Assembly (NCBI RefSeq): GCF_003363265.1
Contig: NZ_QRBF01000003.1
Span: forward strand, 346,858-410,857
Origin: Dyella psychrodurans
Lineage (GTDB): Bacteria; Pseudomonadota; Gammaproteobacteria; Xanthomonadales; Rhodanobacteraceae
Length of the DNA stretch: 64,000 nt
Direction of reading: 5' to 3'
Shown: positions 17,157 to 26,900 of the stretch, piece after piece
Layout: every line of letters starts with the position of its first letter
How positions within the stretch are numbered: the first letter of the stretch is position 1
Made by a program: the position numbers and the translations under genes
Notes under the pieces: generated by a model
Database searches by the model: none
What the model saw: only the letters and a program-made list of their open reading frames with translations
What the model was told of the DNA's origin: nothing

Positions 17157-18575
17157 TCACCATCCCCAGCGAAGTTCAAGCTCGAAGAAATCGGAATCGT
17201 GGCCGCCTGCGCGCCTGAGCGCCTCCGCTACCCAGTACCGATCGAACTCGGCGTCGAACGATAAGCTTCGCGAAACATTCCATGTCGCTTGCAACTGCCC
17301 GTAAGTGCTACTCCGCTTGCCAGCCTCTCCCGCGGTGCCAGGCACGGGCAGATCCGGTTGCACGTAGATGGCGTCATGCGTCGTCTGGCGCCATAGCAAT
17401 CCCACGGATGCGATCAGCTTCAATGCCTGCAAGGGCTTCAGAGTCAATGACGGCTTGACGTGAATGAAGTTCGTGTAGCCCGTATAGCCGGACAACGTGA
17501 CGTAGTAGCCGTTTGGAAAGAGCGGGTTGAACGTGCCCACATGGTTGTCGGACAGGTTGTGATCGCCGGATGCGGCATCCCACTGCAATCCGATGCGCGG
17601 CGCCCAGGGCAGGCCGGACAATGTGTATCCGCTTAGCGATCCGAAGGCCCAGGCGTTGACGTCCTTGGGCCCGATGCTTCCGTCCTGGTGCATGCCTTCA
17701 ATATCCCAGTCCAACCCGTCATAAGTGCCGTTGTAGTGCACGTCGACGTTTTTTCGTGTCTCGTCGCCCGTGGCCGCGAGGAAGTGCACGTTGTCCTGCC
17801 TGAATTCCGAAAAGCTGACACTCAATTCGCTCGTCGCGCTCATCCGGCGCTGAGCACGAACGCCGCTGAAGGTGAGGTGACGGTTGCTGAAATCGTCGAA
17901 ATCCGTTTGATTGCGGTACTGCACGGGCTGGCTCGTGAATCCCGTGAATCGCCAGTCCCTGGTTTCGTAGTCCGCCCAGATGGCATCGTAGGCCTGGCGC
18001 ACGTTCGGGCCATCTCTGACGGACACGAATCGCTGCAGATCGAAGGCGATTTCCTGCCGCCCGACGCGCAGTTTGAATTCGCCGTCGCCAAGCTTCTTCT
18101 TGGTGTCCAGAAAGAACAGGCGCAGATCCAGCCGATTGACGTCGACGGGCGTTGGATGTTGAAGCCACGGCGCCAGGGCATTTTCCAGCTGCACGAAGAC
18201 ACGCGTGTCGGCGGTGATATGGGCGTCGGCGTGCAATTCCAGGCGATGCAATAGATAGTCCTGATGCTTGCCGCGCGTCACGCCGAACATCGGCGGGTCC
18301 GTGCTTACGAACCGCTCGCGCACGGTCAGCCCCAACGACAGATAGCTTTCAGGATCGGTGCTGGAGAGCGGAATGTATTTGAGTGCGTCGCCCGGTTCCC
18401 TTGGTATGCGAGGGTCGGCGAGCACGGACCAATCCTCCTCCCATCGATAGAAGTTGATCGCGGGACGCTGCGGCACAGGCTGGGCATTCGTCACCGATGG
18501 CGTCTGGTCGGCGACCATGGAGCTATCGGTAGCGGTGCACGCCATGATCAGCAGTAGTAAGCAACCCGTCGCCAC
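17157..18575 (-). CDS. Alginate-export-type outer-membrane porin
   Basis: 472 residues with the alginate_exp (AlgE-like) pattern: an N-terminal RPAINFYRWEEDWSVL block, then a long run of amphipathic strands, ending in FELELRWGW with a terminal aromatic as outer-membrane barrels have. GVRGRQ-like barrel markers appear as LRVGRQEIAFDLQRF. GTG at 18575 is the start, since a TGA lies two codons upstream in frame and GGAG is 6 nt away. The leader MATGCLLLLIMAC is short and lacks positive charge; its IMAC could be a weak lipobox. It should be a channel for a substrate or product of the operon, which begins with the isochorismatase-like gene. Confidence 0.85.
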   Translation of the reverse strand: MATGCLLLLIMACTATDSSMVADQTPSVTNAQPVPQRPAINFYRWEEDWSVLADPRIPREPGDALKYIPLSSTDPESYLSLGLTVRERFVSTDPPMFGVTRGKHQDYLLHRLELHADAHITADTRVFVQLENALAPWLQHPTPVDVNRLDLRLFFLDTKKKLGDGEFKLRVGRQEIAFDLQRFVSVRDGPNVRQAYDAIWADYETRDWRFTGFTSQPVQYRNQTDFDDFSNRHLTFSGVRAQRRMSATSELSVSFSEFRQDNVHFLAATGDETRKNVDVHYNGTYDGLDWDIEGMHQDGSIGPKDVNAWAFGSLSGYTLSGLPWAPRIGLQWDAASGDHNLSDNHVGTFNPLFPNGYYVTLSGYTGYTNFIHVKPSLTLKPLQALKLIASVGLLWRQTTHDAIYVQPDLPVPGTAGEAGKRSSTYGQLQATWNVSRSLSFDAEFDRYWVAEALRRAGGHDSDFFELELRWGW

Positions 18576-18590
18576 GAATCACTCCATCAA

Positions 18591-18608
18591 CCGGCTTAAA
18601 AAAGCCGG
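18591..18608 (-). terminator. Hairpin just before the porin start
   Basis: CCGGCTT and AAGCCGG pair across a 4-nt loop. It ends 5 nt before the porin's GGAG ribosome site and lies in the gap after the VOC gene. It could be an attenuator or mRNA-processing site that lowers porin expression relative to the upstream genes. Read leftward, the loop is T-rich, but no T-tract follows. Confidence 0.5.
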
Positions 18609-18685
18609 CACGCTGGGGGCGCGCCGGCTGCGGCAAAAGAGGCAACCCCAAGCAACCGCGTGGGACGCCGGCGCCTGGAAGAGGC

Positions 18686-19603
18686 TCAGTGCGCCTTGAG
18701 CGCGTGAATCTCGGCGATGTAGCCGCCAGGAAATTGCACCATGGCCGAACTGCGATCCGCGGAGTCGAAACGTGGCGAAAGGACCTTGGCACCGGCCGCC
18801 GTGGCCTTCGCCAGCGTCGCGTCGAGATCGCTCACTTCGTAGCCCGAGATTTCATAACCGAACGGATAAGGCAGTTGCCCATCGGTGACGTTCACCTGCA
18901 TCTTGCCGAAGCCGGACTCGATGCGAATGCGGCGATAGGTCTGACCGGACTTGCCGATTTCGCCGGCGTCGGCCTTGCGATCGTCCGAAACGACCTTGCC
19001 GTGCGAGAAGCGCACAAAGTCCCGCACGAAGGTATCGGCCGTATCCGCCGACACGTAGACGCGATTGTCGGGCACGGTCTGCAAGGGATCGTAGTGCGGC
19101 GCCGTGAAGTGCCAATACAGCTGCATCTTCACGCCGCCGGGCCACTGGATCACCGCATCCAGTCCGATCGGATCCTTGAATTTGTCGACGATGACTTCCG
19201 CGCCGGCCGCGCGCGCCTCTTTGATCGCCTGATCCATGTCCGTCACGAGATAGCCGGTGCGCTCCTGCCCGAACGGATAAGGAATCGGCGTCAGGAAAGC
19301 GAACGTCGACAGCGTGCCTATCGGCGTCCACACGTATTGCGCCTGCGTGTTGGCGGGAACAGGCATGACGTTGAAGGTGCCGCGCTTGGATGGCTTGCCG
19401 CCGAACGTGGCGGTGAAGCTGTTGACGAAGGCGTCAAAGTCGGCAGGTGCGATATAGACGTGCGTCGTATCGTATTGCGGACCCACCGACACGCCCTGCG
19501 TTGCGGCTTCCTTGGCGCTTAGCGGCGCGAGTGCCGATACCGACCAGGCGATGGCGACGATGGCCGCCATCCGAACACCGGCGTTGAGCGATCGAGTAAT
19601 CAT
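18686..19603 (-). CDS. Exported double-VOC (glyoxalase-like) protein
   Basis: 305 residues from ATG 19603, with GGGG about 6 nt upstream. A longer in-frame ORF to 20014 overlaps the DoxX gene and is not used. Residues 1-32 form a signal peptide (MAAIVAIAWSVSALAPLSA). Two VOC modules follow, near 45-165 and 175-300, each with an IPYPFGQERTGYLV or LPYPFGYEISGYEV strand and a PGG(V/Y) end. The paired repeats point to an internal duplication. VOC proteins bind metals and act as lyases, dioxygenases or binding proteins. The periplasmic location is unusual for a glyoxalase. It is 14 bp after the DoxX gene. Confidence 0.82.
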   Translation of the reverse strand: MITRSLNAGVRMAAIVAIAWSVSALAPLSAKEAATQGVSVGPQYDTTHVYIAPADFDAFVNSFTATFGGKPSKRGTFNVMPVPANTQAQYVWTPIGTLSTFAFLTPIPYPFGQERTGYLVTDMDQAIKEARAAGAEVIVDKFKDPIGLDAVIQWPGGVKMQLYWHFTAPHYDPLQTVPDNRVYVSADTADTFVRDFVRFSHGKVVSDDRKADAGEIGKSGQTYRRIRIESGFGKMQVNVTDGQLPYPFGYEISGYEVSDLDATLAKATAAGAKVLSPRFDSADRSSAMVQFPGGYIAEIHALKAH

Positions 19604-19617
19604 GATATGCCCCATAT

Positions 19618-20070
19618 TTAGATGCCACCCGGCTTCCGTCGACTCCGGGCCTTGTGTAGATACATCGCCGCGAAGGCAAATCCGGCCATCAAAGCAATGT
19701 GCTCCAGAAACGTATTCATCTCCGCCATGCGCTGCGCCCCTTCCAGCTTCCAGAAAGCATGCGCCAGGTAGGTGACGATCAACGTGAACACGGCCAACGC
19801 GCCTGCTCCAAGCCATGCGCGGCGATTGAAGATCACGGCAAACGAACCGCCGAGCTGCACGAGCAATAGCAGACCATAGATCGTCCACGATGGTGGCAGC
19901 CCCGTGGCCTGGAACTCCGCCAACGCCGCCATGGGATGGAACAGCTTGTTGAGACCGCTCCACCAATACGGCAGCGTCAGTGCGATACGCGCCAATACAT
20001 CCGTTCCTCTCCATTCCAAAAGGATGCGGATCAGTTCGGGCGTATCGCTCTGTCGATTCGATGCGGACAT
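19618..20070 (-). CDS. DoxX-family membrane protein
   Basis: 150 residues with four hydrophobic segments and the DoxX start RIALTLPYWWSGLNKLFHP near residue 27. DoxX proteins are small inner-membrane quinone-linked or accessory subunits of mostly unknown role. It starts 1 bp after the amidohydrolase stop, so it belongs to the six-gene operon. The C-terminal tail is basic (HKARSRRKPGGI). Confidence 0.88.
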   Translation of the reverse strand: MSASNRQSDTPELIRILLEWRGTDVLARIALTLPYWWSGLNKLFHPMAALAEFQATGLPPSWTIYGLLLLVQLGGSFAVIFNRRAWLGAGALAVFTLIVTYLAHAFWKLEGAQRMAEMNTFLEHIALMAGFAFAAMYLHKARSRRKPGGI

Positions 20071-20071
20071 C

Positions 20072-21955
20072 TCAGACCGCCCAGCAGGCGCAGCCCAGGG
20101 CGCCCCAGAACGACTTCAGATCCGCATCCGATATCGGCAGGTTCGTGGTCCATGCACGGGGATGATTGTGTCCATGCACCGCGCATCCGCCGCAATTGCA
20201 ACTGTGCATCTGCCTGGCCGCCGCGGGCGCCGTGTCGGCACCCCACGCCGCGTAGCCGCCGTAACGACGCACGGGCGACCAATCCGGCATGGCGGGCGGT
20301 AGGGGCTGGTCGTCGAACTCCTTGAAGCCGTTCGCGCCGTACACGACTTTGCCGCCCACGATCGTCAGGTCGGAGGTGATGTCGGCGATGTCGCCTTCCG
20401 CGCAGAAGAAGAAGTCGCGCGAGGGCACGATGAGATCGGCGAGCTGTCCGACCTTGATCTGGCCCTTCGCCCCCTCCTCGTTGGAGAACCAGGTGACGTA
20501 CTGCGTCCACATGCGCAGCGCGCGCTCGCGGTCGATACAGTTGTGCTGCGGATAAATCCGCATGCCGCCGACTGTCCGGCCCGTCACGTGCAACGAGAGC
20601 GATACCCACGGGTTATAGGAAGCGACCCGCGTCGCGTCCGTTCCGGCCGAAACGCGAATGCCTTTTTCCAGCATGCGTGCGACCGGCGGCGTGGCCTCCG
20701 CCGCAGCGACACCGTAGCGCTGGACAAAATACTCGCCCTGGTACGCCATGCGATGCTGGACGGCGACACCGCCACCGAGTGCGGCGACGCGATCCATGGA
20801 GCGCTCGGTAATCGTTTCGGCGTGATCGAAAAACCAGTTCAGGCCTTTGAGCGGAATATCGCGATTGACCCGCTCGAACACGTCGAGTGCGCGCGAGATC
20901 GTTTCGTCGTACGTCGCGTGCATGCGCCACGGCCAGCGATTCTCGGCCAGCACGCGCACCACCTCTTCAAGATCGCCTTCCATCGACGATGGCAGGTCCG
21001 GACGGGGCTGCCGGAAGTCCTCGAAATCCGCGGCGGAGAACACCAGCATTTCGCCGGCGCCGTTGTGCCGGAAGTAGTCGTCGCCCTGCTTGTACTTGGA
21101 CATCTTCGTCCAATTGAGAAAATCTTCCTTCTCGGCCTTGGGCTTCTGGGTGAAAAGGTTATAGGCCAGCCGGATGGTCAGATGCCCCTCTTCGGACAGC
21201 TTGCGAATCACCTCGTAATCTTCGGGGAAGTTTTGAAAGCCTCCGCCAGCATCGATGGCACCCGTTACGCCCAGGCGATTCAGTTCGCGCATGAAGTGCC
21301 GCGTCGAATTGAGCTGGTATTCGAACGGCAGCTTGGGTCCCTTCGCCAACGTTGCATACAGGATGCCCGCGTTCGGCTTGGCCAGGAGAAGACCCGTGGG
21401 ATTACCCGCACTGTCGCGCACGATCTCGCCGCCGGGAGGTTCCTGCGTGTCCTTGGTGTAGCCCACGGCGCGCAAGGCCGCTCCGTTGAGCAAGGCGCGA
21501 TCGTAGAGGTGCAGAAGGAACACCGGCGTGTCGGGCGCCACGGCGTTGAGTTCGTCGATCGTCGGCAATCGCTTTTCGACGAACTGGTGTTCGGTGAATC
21601 CGCCGACGACGCGAACCCACTGCGGCGGCGGCGTGATCGCGACTTGCCGGCGCAACATGTCCATGGCGTCGGCCAGCGAGCGCACGCCGTCCCAGCGCAA
21701 CTCCATATTGAAGTTGAGACCGCCGCGTATGATGTGCAAATGGTTGTCGATGAGACCCGGCAGCGCAGCGCGGCCTTTCAGGTCGATGACGCGCGTACCC
21801 GGTCCCGCCAATGCCATGACTTCGCTGTCATCGCCGACGGCCGTGAATCGACCGCCCGAGATGGCCACGGCGGTCGACGCCGGATTGCCCGTATCGAGCG
21901 TCGTGAATCGTCCGCCGCGCAGAATGAGATCGGGGACGGAAGTAGATGTACTCAT
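20072..21955 (-). CDS. YtcJ-like amidohydrolase with Cys/His-rich tail
   Basis: 627 residues. The metal-dependent amidohydrolase fold is shown by DNHLHI (H72, H74), the HATYDETISRALD and FFDHAETI segments, and SAGTDATR with the catalytic aspartate. The YtcJ/exoenzyme-like family hydrolyses amide or formyl bonds, and the substrate is unknown. There is no signal peptide. An extra C-terminal part (about 583-627) carries CNCGGC, HGHNH and a final CAC, which may bind an added metal; I do not know this tail as a family feature. Its ATG overlaps the XapX stop by 4 bp, and it is followed after 1 bp by DoxX. It is the likely main catabolic enzyme of the operon. Confidence 0.9.
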   Translation of the reverse strand: MSTSTSVPDLILRGGRFTTLDTGNPASTAVAISGGRFTAVGDDSEVMALAGPGTRVIDLKGRAALPGLIDNHLHIIRGGLNFNMELRWDGVRSLADAMDMLRRQVAITPPPQWVRVVGGFTEHQFVEKRLPTIDELNAVAPDTPVFLLHLYDRALLNGAALRAVGYTKDTQEPPGGEIVRDSAGNPTGLLLAKPNAGILYATLAKGPKLPFEYQLNSTRHFMRELNRLGVTGAIDAGGGFQNFPEDYEVIRKLSEEGHLTIRLAYNLFTQKPKAEKEDFLNWTKMSKYKQGDDYFRHNGAGEMLVFSAADFEDFRQPRPDLPSSMEGDLEEVVRVLAENRWPWRMHATYDETISRALDVFERVNRDIPLKGLNWFFDHAETITERSMDRVAALGGGVAVQHRMAYQGEYFVQRYGVAAAEATPPVARMLEKGIRVSAGTDATRVASYNPWVSLSLHVTGRTVGGMRIYPQHNCIDRERALRMWTQYVTWFSNEEGAKGQIKVGQLADLIVPSRDFFFCAEGDIADITSDLTIVGGKVVYGANGFKEFDDQPLPPAMPDWSPVRRYGGYAAWGADTAPAAARQMHSCNCGGCAVHGHNHPRAWTTNLPISDADLKSFWGALGCACWAV

Positions 21956-22245
21956 GATGCATCTCCTCCTTGCGGGGGAATATCTTTGTCCTGCGAACTT
22001 TTTTTAAGTTGCCCGCAGGGCAATTCGCCGAAGACATGCGGTTTGACCTGGTGGCCCACCCATGCGCTGGTGGTGGCTTGTCGGCTCACCACCTGCTTGA
22101 ACCATGGCGGAATCTGTTCGCCGATGAGTATCCCCAACAGTCCGACCAGTGCGATCACCGGCGGTGCCGGCGAGCGCACGTTGATCAATCCGTAGACGAC
22201 GCCTACCAAAAGCCCGGCAGCAAGCGATAACAAGTAGGGTTTCAT
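21952..22245 (-). CDS. XapX / DUF1427 small membrane protein
   Basis: 97 residues with two transmembrane segments and the XapX signature GLLVGVVYGLINVRSPAPP followed by IALVGLLGILIGEQ. A hydrophilic tail of about 45 residues follows. XapX proteins have no known function but often sit beside isochorismatase-like hydrolases and amidohydrolases, as here. It overlaps the amidohydrolase start (ATGA) and follows the hydrolase gene by 60 bp. Confidence 0.9.
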   Translation of the reverse strand: MKPYLLSLAAGLLVGVVYGLINVRSPAPPVIALVGLLGILIGEQIPPWFKQVVSRQATTSAWVGHQVKPHVFGELPCGQLKKSSQDKDIPPQGGDAS

Positions 22246-22305
22246 GGCGCTTTCTCACATGTGGCGAACGGACTCCGGCGATGCGACAGCTACTCGCGCC
22301 GGCGC

Positions 22306-22959
22306 TCAGCCACCTTGCGCGTGTAACATCGTCTTGGCGTAGATGAGGCCGAGGCCGTAACTGCCGCCGAAGTCCTTCGCGATACCGGTCGTGCTTTCGT
22401 AGGTCTCCGTGCGAGCCCAATCGCGCTGGAGTTCAAGCAGGTATTGCAACGCCGTCATGGGGCGCGCACCCGCTTGCATCATGCGGTCCAAAGCACGGTT
22501 GTGCGCTTCGGCGGAAACGTCGCCGCACGCGTCGGCCACGACATAAACCTCGAAGCCCTGCTCGATGGCCGAGAGCGACGGACCGACGATGCATACCGAC
22601 GTCCACAGACCACCGAAGACGAGGCGCGTCTTGCCGATCGCATTGACCTGCTTGATGACGGCGGCATCTTCCCAGGTATTCATCGACGTGCGGTCGATCA
22701 ATGCCTGCCCCGGAAACGGATCGGTGACTTCGGAGAACATCGGACCCGAGAAGCTCTTCTCCGCCACCGTCGTCAGGATCGTCGGCACCTTGAAGCTGGC
22801 AGCCGCGCGGGCAATCAGGCCTGCGTTATTGCGCAGCGTGACCGCGTCGATCGAATGAGTGGCGAACGACATCTGCGATTGATAGTCGATCAAGATCAGC
22901 GCGTGATCTTTGGGCGTCAGCAGCTTGGAACCGGGCGTGGGTTTTGCGGTAATGCTCAT
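22306..22959 (-). CDS. Isochorismatase-like cysteine hydrolase (YcaC type)
   Basis: 217 residues from ATG 22959, with GAGG 7-8 nt upstream. A longer GTG frame to 23052 adds a poor leader. The Rossmann-like fold has Asp25 in ILIDYQSQM and nucleophile Cys123 in GGLWTSVCIVGPSLSAIEQG. The third residue of the usual Asp-Lys-Cys triad could not be placed with confidence. Relatives hydrolyse amides such as nicotinamide-type substrates, or have unknown substrates. It is the first gene of the six-gene leftward operon. A candidate regulated promoter (motif A, -10-like 23249-23256) lies about 300 bp upstream, giving a long leader. Confidence 0.9.
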   Translation of the reverse strand: MSITAKPTPGSKLLTPKDHALILIDYQSQMSFATHSIDAVTLRNNAGLIARAAASFKVPTILTTVAEKSFSGPMFSEVTDPFPGQALIDRTSMNTWEDAAVIKQVNAIGKTRLVFGGLWTSVCIVGPSLSAIEQGFEVYVVADACGDVSAEAHNRALDRMMQAGARPMTALQYLLELQRDWARTETYESTTGIAKDFGGSYGLGLIYAKTMLHAQGG

Positions 22960-23248
22960 GACGGTGCCTCGATGTGGAGTGATGAAGTGTTCGAACGGAA
23001 CGAAATCCTTCGACGAATTCGCACATCCTCGGATGAAGACGAACAAGATCACATGGAATGGCGATGGATCGCTTGACGTGATCCACCCGATGCACGCTCA
23101 GTGCTACGTGCGCGGCGAAGCCTTGATCGGCTATTGGACGGTCGATCGACACCAACCGCTGGTTGTCGCGTCGGGCAACCAAGGTCGATCCATCGACCCT
23201 TTCGCATCTTCGGTGACGTTGTTCGTGATCACTGCGTGGTAGAGACGC

Positions 23249-23300
23249 ATTCTATCCATCGCCACTCTGCGAATCGCCCCCCGAACGGGTAGCTATTTGC
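23249..23300 (-). promoter_or_regulatory. Regulon motif, site A (hydrolase operon)
   Basis: Read leftward: AAATAGCTACCC, GTTC, GGGGGG, then 20 nt and GATAGAAT, whose TAGAAT differs from a sigma70 -10 at one base. The CCC-N4-GGG core lies at 23280-23289. Over 22 bp it differs from site B at only about four positions. The transcript would have a leader of about 265 nt before the hydrolase ATG. Confidence 0.6.
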
Positions 23301-23341
23301 CTCGCGCTTCAGCAACCGTGTCCCATTTGAAACACCTTGTA

Positions 23342-23362
23342 CAAACATGGTCATCATGTTTG
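23342..23362. promoter_or_regulatory. Perfect dyad, candidate operator
   Basis: CAAACATG (23342-23349) and CATGTTTG (23355-23362) pair perfectly around the 5-bp centre GTCAT. It lies within the long intergenic region, about 50 bp from motif A and 570 bp before the sensor gene. It could be a repressor site or a hairpin in a sensor leader transcript. Confidence 0.4.
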
Positions 23363-23930
23363 AAAGGAACGACGTTGCGAACGCTATTGTTGCGCTCCAC
23401 GGACAAGGATTTTTTAAACCTTCAACGTGTCGTTTTGGTAGAATTGTCGGTCTTGTCTGCCACTAAGATGACGACGTTCCGGACTTCGCGCGATGCATTG
23501 ATCTTGAGCCGGCGTCTCTGATGATCAAGTATTGGTACGACTCAGTTCCTCCAGCGGGAGAGGAACGATTCACAGGATCACTTGGCCGCATGATGATCTT
23601 CAGTCGCGGGCTTATTTTGTTGGGGATAGTCTCTCAAGAAAATCCATCTCCAACTCGCCCTCGTAAGTCTCGGCACCGGCCATCAATGCTTTCGTGACAC
23701 ATGCCTAGGCGCCATAGATTCGATATGGCCAGGGTTGCTTCTTGATTCAAAAACTCTTCCTAAGGACCCATAGGCCAAGCGGCCTCGCGATGTTTATGTT
23801 TAGACCGAAGCTAACGCAGCGCAGTCTTTATCGCTTGTAGGAGACTGACTGGGTATGTATAAAAGTTACGCGACTTGAAAGAGATTGGACGAAGCTCCCC
23901 GCGCCAACTACGTGCCTGGAATCACCCCGC

Positions 23931-26900
23931 ATGACGATCCGTAGTCATTTTGTGCCGGAAGAGATGGGGATACTTCATTTCGTGTCGCACCATAAGTGCA
24001 ATAGGGTCCGGGCGTTTTGTGGATGGGTGCTGGCCATCAGCATCCTTTTAGTGTCGTGTCAGACCCACGCCGATCCGCGTCCATGGACGCTCGATCGTTA
24101 CCAGCATGTCGCATGGACCGGAAAAAGCGGTGCGCCTACGGGCGTGAGCTCATTGGCGCAGACGCCGGATGGCTACTTGTGGATTGGTACCGACCACGGT
24201 CTATACCGCTTTGACGGTGCTCGCTTCGAGCACGTTGAAGAAGAGTCACCCTCGAGACGCTCGGTCTTTGGCTTGTATGCCAGTACAGATGGCGGTCTAT
24301 GGATCAGTTACGAATTCGGCGGTGTGAGTTTTCTCAAAGACGGGCATATCGCGCATTACGGTCCGGAAGCCGGACTTCCTGCTCACGGCCAAATTGAAGG
24401 GTTTACTGAAGATAGCCATGGCGCGATTTGGGCTTATGGCGCGGGCTATCTCTACACACTCGTCGGGGGACATTGGAAAAATAGCGGTGGCGACGCAGGA
24501 CTCAAGAGCAACTACACGGCGTTCTTGTTCATCGCGCGAGATGGTGCCCTTTGGGTGGGCAGTGGTGAAGGGTTGTTTTACCGTGCCGCGAATGCCAAGC
24601 AATTCGTGCCCCTGGAGAAGGGGAATGTGAGCCACATCGCACAGGCCTCCGATGGAAGCATATGGGTCGCGCATTTGCGCGGAGCCATCGAACGCTGGAC
24701 AACCACGACTGCAACGCCGACAAGGACTGCCGGAAGCATAGCGACGACGTCCGCAGGGCACATACTGTTCGATGGTCAGGGCGGACTTTGGATCAATGGA
24801 CTGGGCGACGGTGTACGTCATATCGCGTCCAATGCGATCGATCAACAGACGGATCTGTCTGCGCTGAACGCAAAGATCGAGCTGTTCAACAGCTCCAACG
24901 GACTCAGCGGCGACTACGCGTGGCCACTGCTGATCGATCGGGAAGGAAACATCTGGGTCGGCACCGGCGCCGGCGTGGATCGATTCAGTCGCAGCAATTT
25001 CACGCCAGCCCCCTTCCCGTCAGGCACCCACGACTTCGCATTGGCTGCTGGAGCGGATGGATCGGTTTGGACAGGAAGTTCCTCGAAACCGGTCATGGAA
25101 CTCAAAGACTCGCAGGTCAAGACGTTCGATGTGCCGCCTTACACGCTTGCGGCATACGCTGACCGCGACGGTGTGGTGTATATCGGAGGAGCCGGCGGCA
25201 TCTGGAAGATGAGCGATGCGGGCGCCGAGCATCTGACAAATCGCCCCAATGCCGATGCGGCGCCATTCGCGCTTGTCTTGGCCATGACCAAAGACTTGCA
25301 CGGTACGTTGTGGGTCTCGGTCGGCGGCACATCAGGGTCGGGGCTATACACATGGGCCAATGGCCAGTGGAGGAAATCGTCTATCAGCGGCACGCCGCGC
25401 GCCGACTTTACCGATGCCGACGGACGAGTCTGGTTGGGCTACAGGGACAATCGCATGGTCGTCGTCGACGGGGATAACGTCACCACGTTAGGCCCCGATC
25501 AAGGCGTGGCGATCGGCGATGCGAAAGCCTTTCAACAGGATGATCATCGCTTGTGGATAGGGGGCAGCGAGGGACTCGGTTACATGGACGGGCTGCGTTT
25601 GAAGATGGTGAGCCTGGCTGATGATGGCACGCTGAAAAACGTCACGGGGATGGTGTTCTCGACGCAAGGTGATTTGTGGGTTCATACGCTGGACGGCGTC
25701 TTCCAGCTGCCGGCAAGGGATGTGCATCAAGCCGAAATAAATCCGTCGTATCCGATGCATTTTCGAAAATTCGATACGCTGGATGGACTACCTGGCTCCC
25801 CGGCATTGCAGTTTCCGCTACCGTCGGCCATCCGAAGTGCCGACGGAAGGCTCTGGTTCGCGACCAGTAACGGTGTCGTGTGGCTCGACCCTGCGCAATT
25901 GATCTCCAATCCCTTGCCGCCTCAAGTGGCTATCGATTCGGTCGAGGCGGATGGCAAGACCTATGCGTCCCATGACGGGCTGATATTGCCTGCGCATACC
26001 GAGAATCTTCGGATCACCTTTTCCGTGCCGAGTTTGACCATGCCGGAACGCGTGAACGCAAAAATTCGCATGCGTGGCCTGGACAAAGATTGGCGCGATG
26101 TGGGCTTGCAACGCGAAGTAAGCTATTCCCATCTTGCGCCCGGACACTACCATTTCGATGTCATCGGGGCCAATCAAGATGGCGTCTGGAATAACGCGGG
26201 TGAAAGCGTTGAATTCAGCATAAAGCCCACGTTTTATCAAACGCTCTGGTTTGAAGTGCTCTGCGCATGCCTGGCGGTTCTCGCACTTTGGCAGGCTTTC
26301 GCATTTCGTATCCGTCAGGCCAATCGTCAGCTGCGCGTTCGCCTCGAAGCACGGCATGCAGAGAGGGAACGGATCGCGCGCGATTTGCACGATACGCTGC
26401 TGCAGAGCTTTCCGGGGTTGTTGATGAAAATGCAAGCCGGTGTAAACAGGCTTCCGGAAGATGCAGCCGAGCGGCAATTCCTGAATCAGACACTGGAGCA
26501 AGCGCGCAAGATTGTCGTGGAAAGCAGGGATCAGGTGTCCCGGTTGCGATCCGAAGAGTACGGCAATCTCGCCGATGTTCTATCAGCCTTTCCCACAGAA
26601 CATGCAAACCGCCTCGGCATGACATTGAACGTGTCGATAGAGGGACGGGAGCGACATCTCAAGAAGGAGATTTTTGAAGAGGCTTCGTTCATCATGAAGG
26701 AAGCCATGTGCAATGCCTATAAGCATTCCGGTGGAACTCAGTTGACTGTTCGTTTGGACTATCGACACGATGTACTGATTTTAGAGGTACACGACAATGG
26801 CACCGGCATTGATCCAGCCATCCTGAATGCCGGCGAGCGGCCCGGACACTGGGGATTGATGGGTATGCGCGAGCGCGCCAGACAGATGTCGGCGAAACTC

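Larger units (their letters stand above)
22960..23930. other. Long intergenic region between divergent genes
   Basis: 971 bp separate the hydrolase operon (leftward) from a sensor kinase (rightward). It holds motif A (23277-23300), a -10-like hexamer for leftward transcription (23249-23256), and a separate dyad (23342-23362). Part of it, around 23340-23480, is less GC-rich than its surroundings. Short frames inside (for example 23297-23521 +) show no recognisable protein. Confidence 0.6.

Noticed and set aside
20543-22195. 550-residue rightward frame opposite the amidohydrolase
   Set aside because: Shadow of a well-supported amidohydrolase; no family features.
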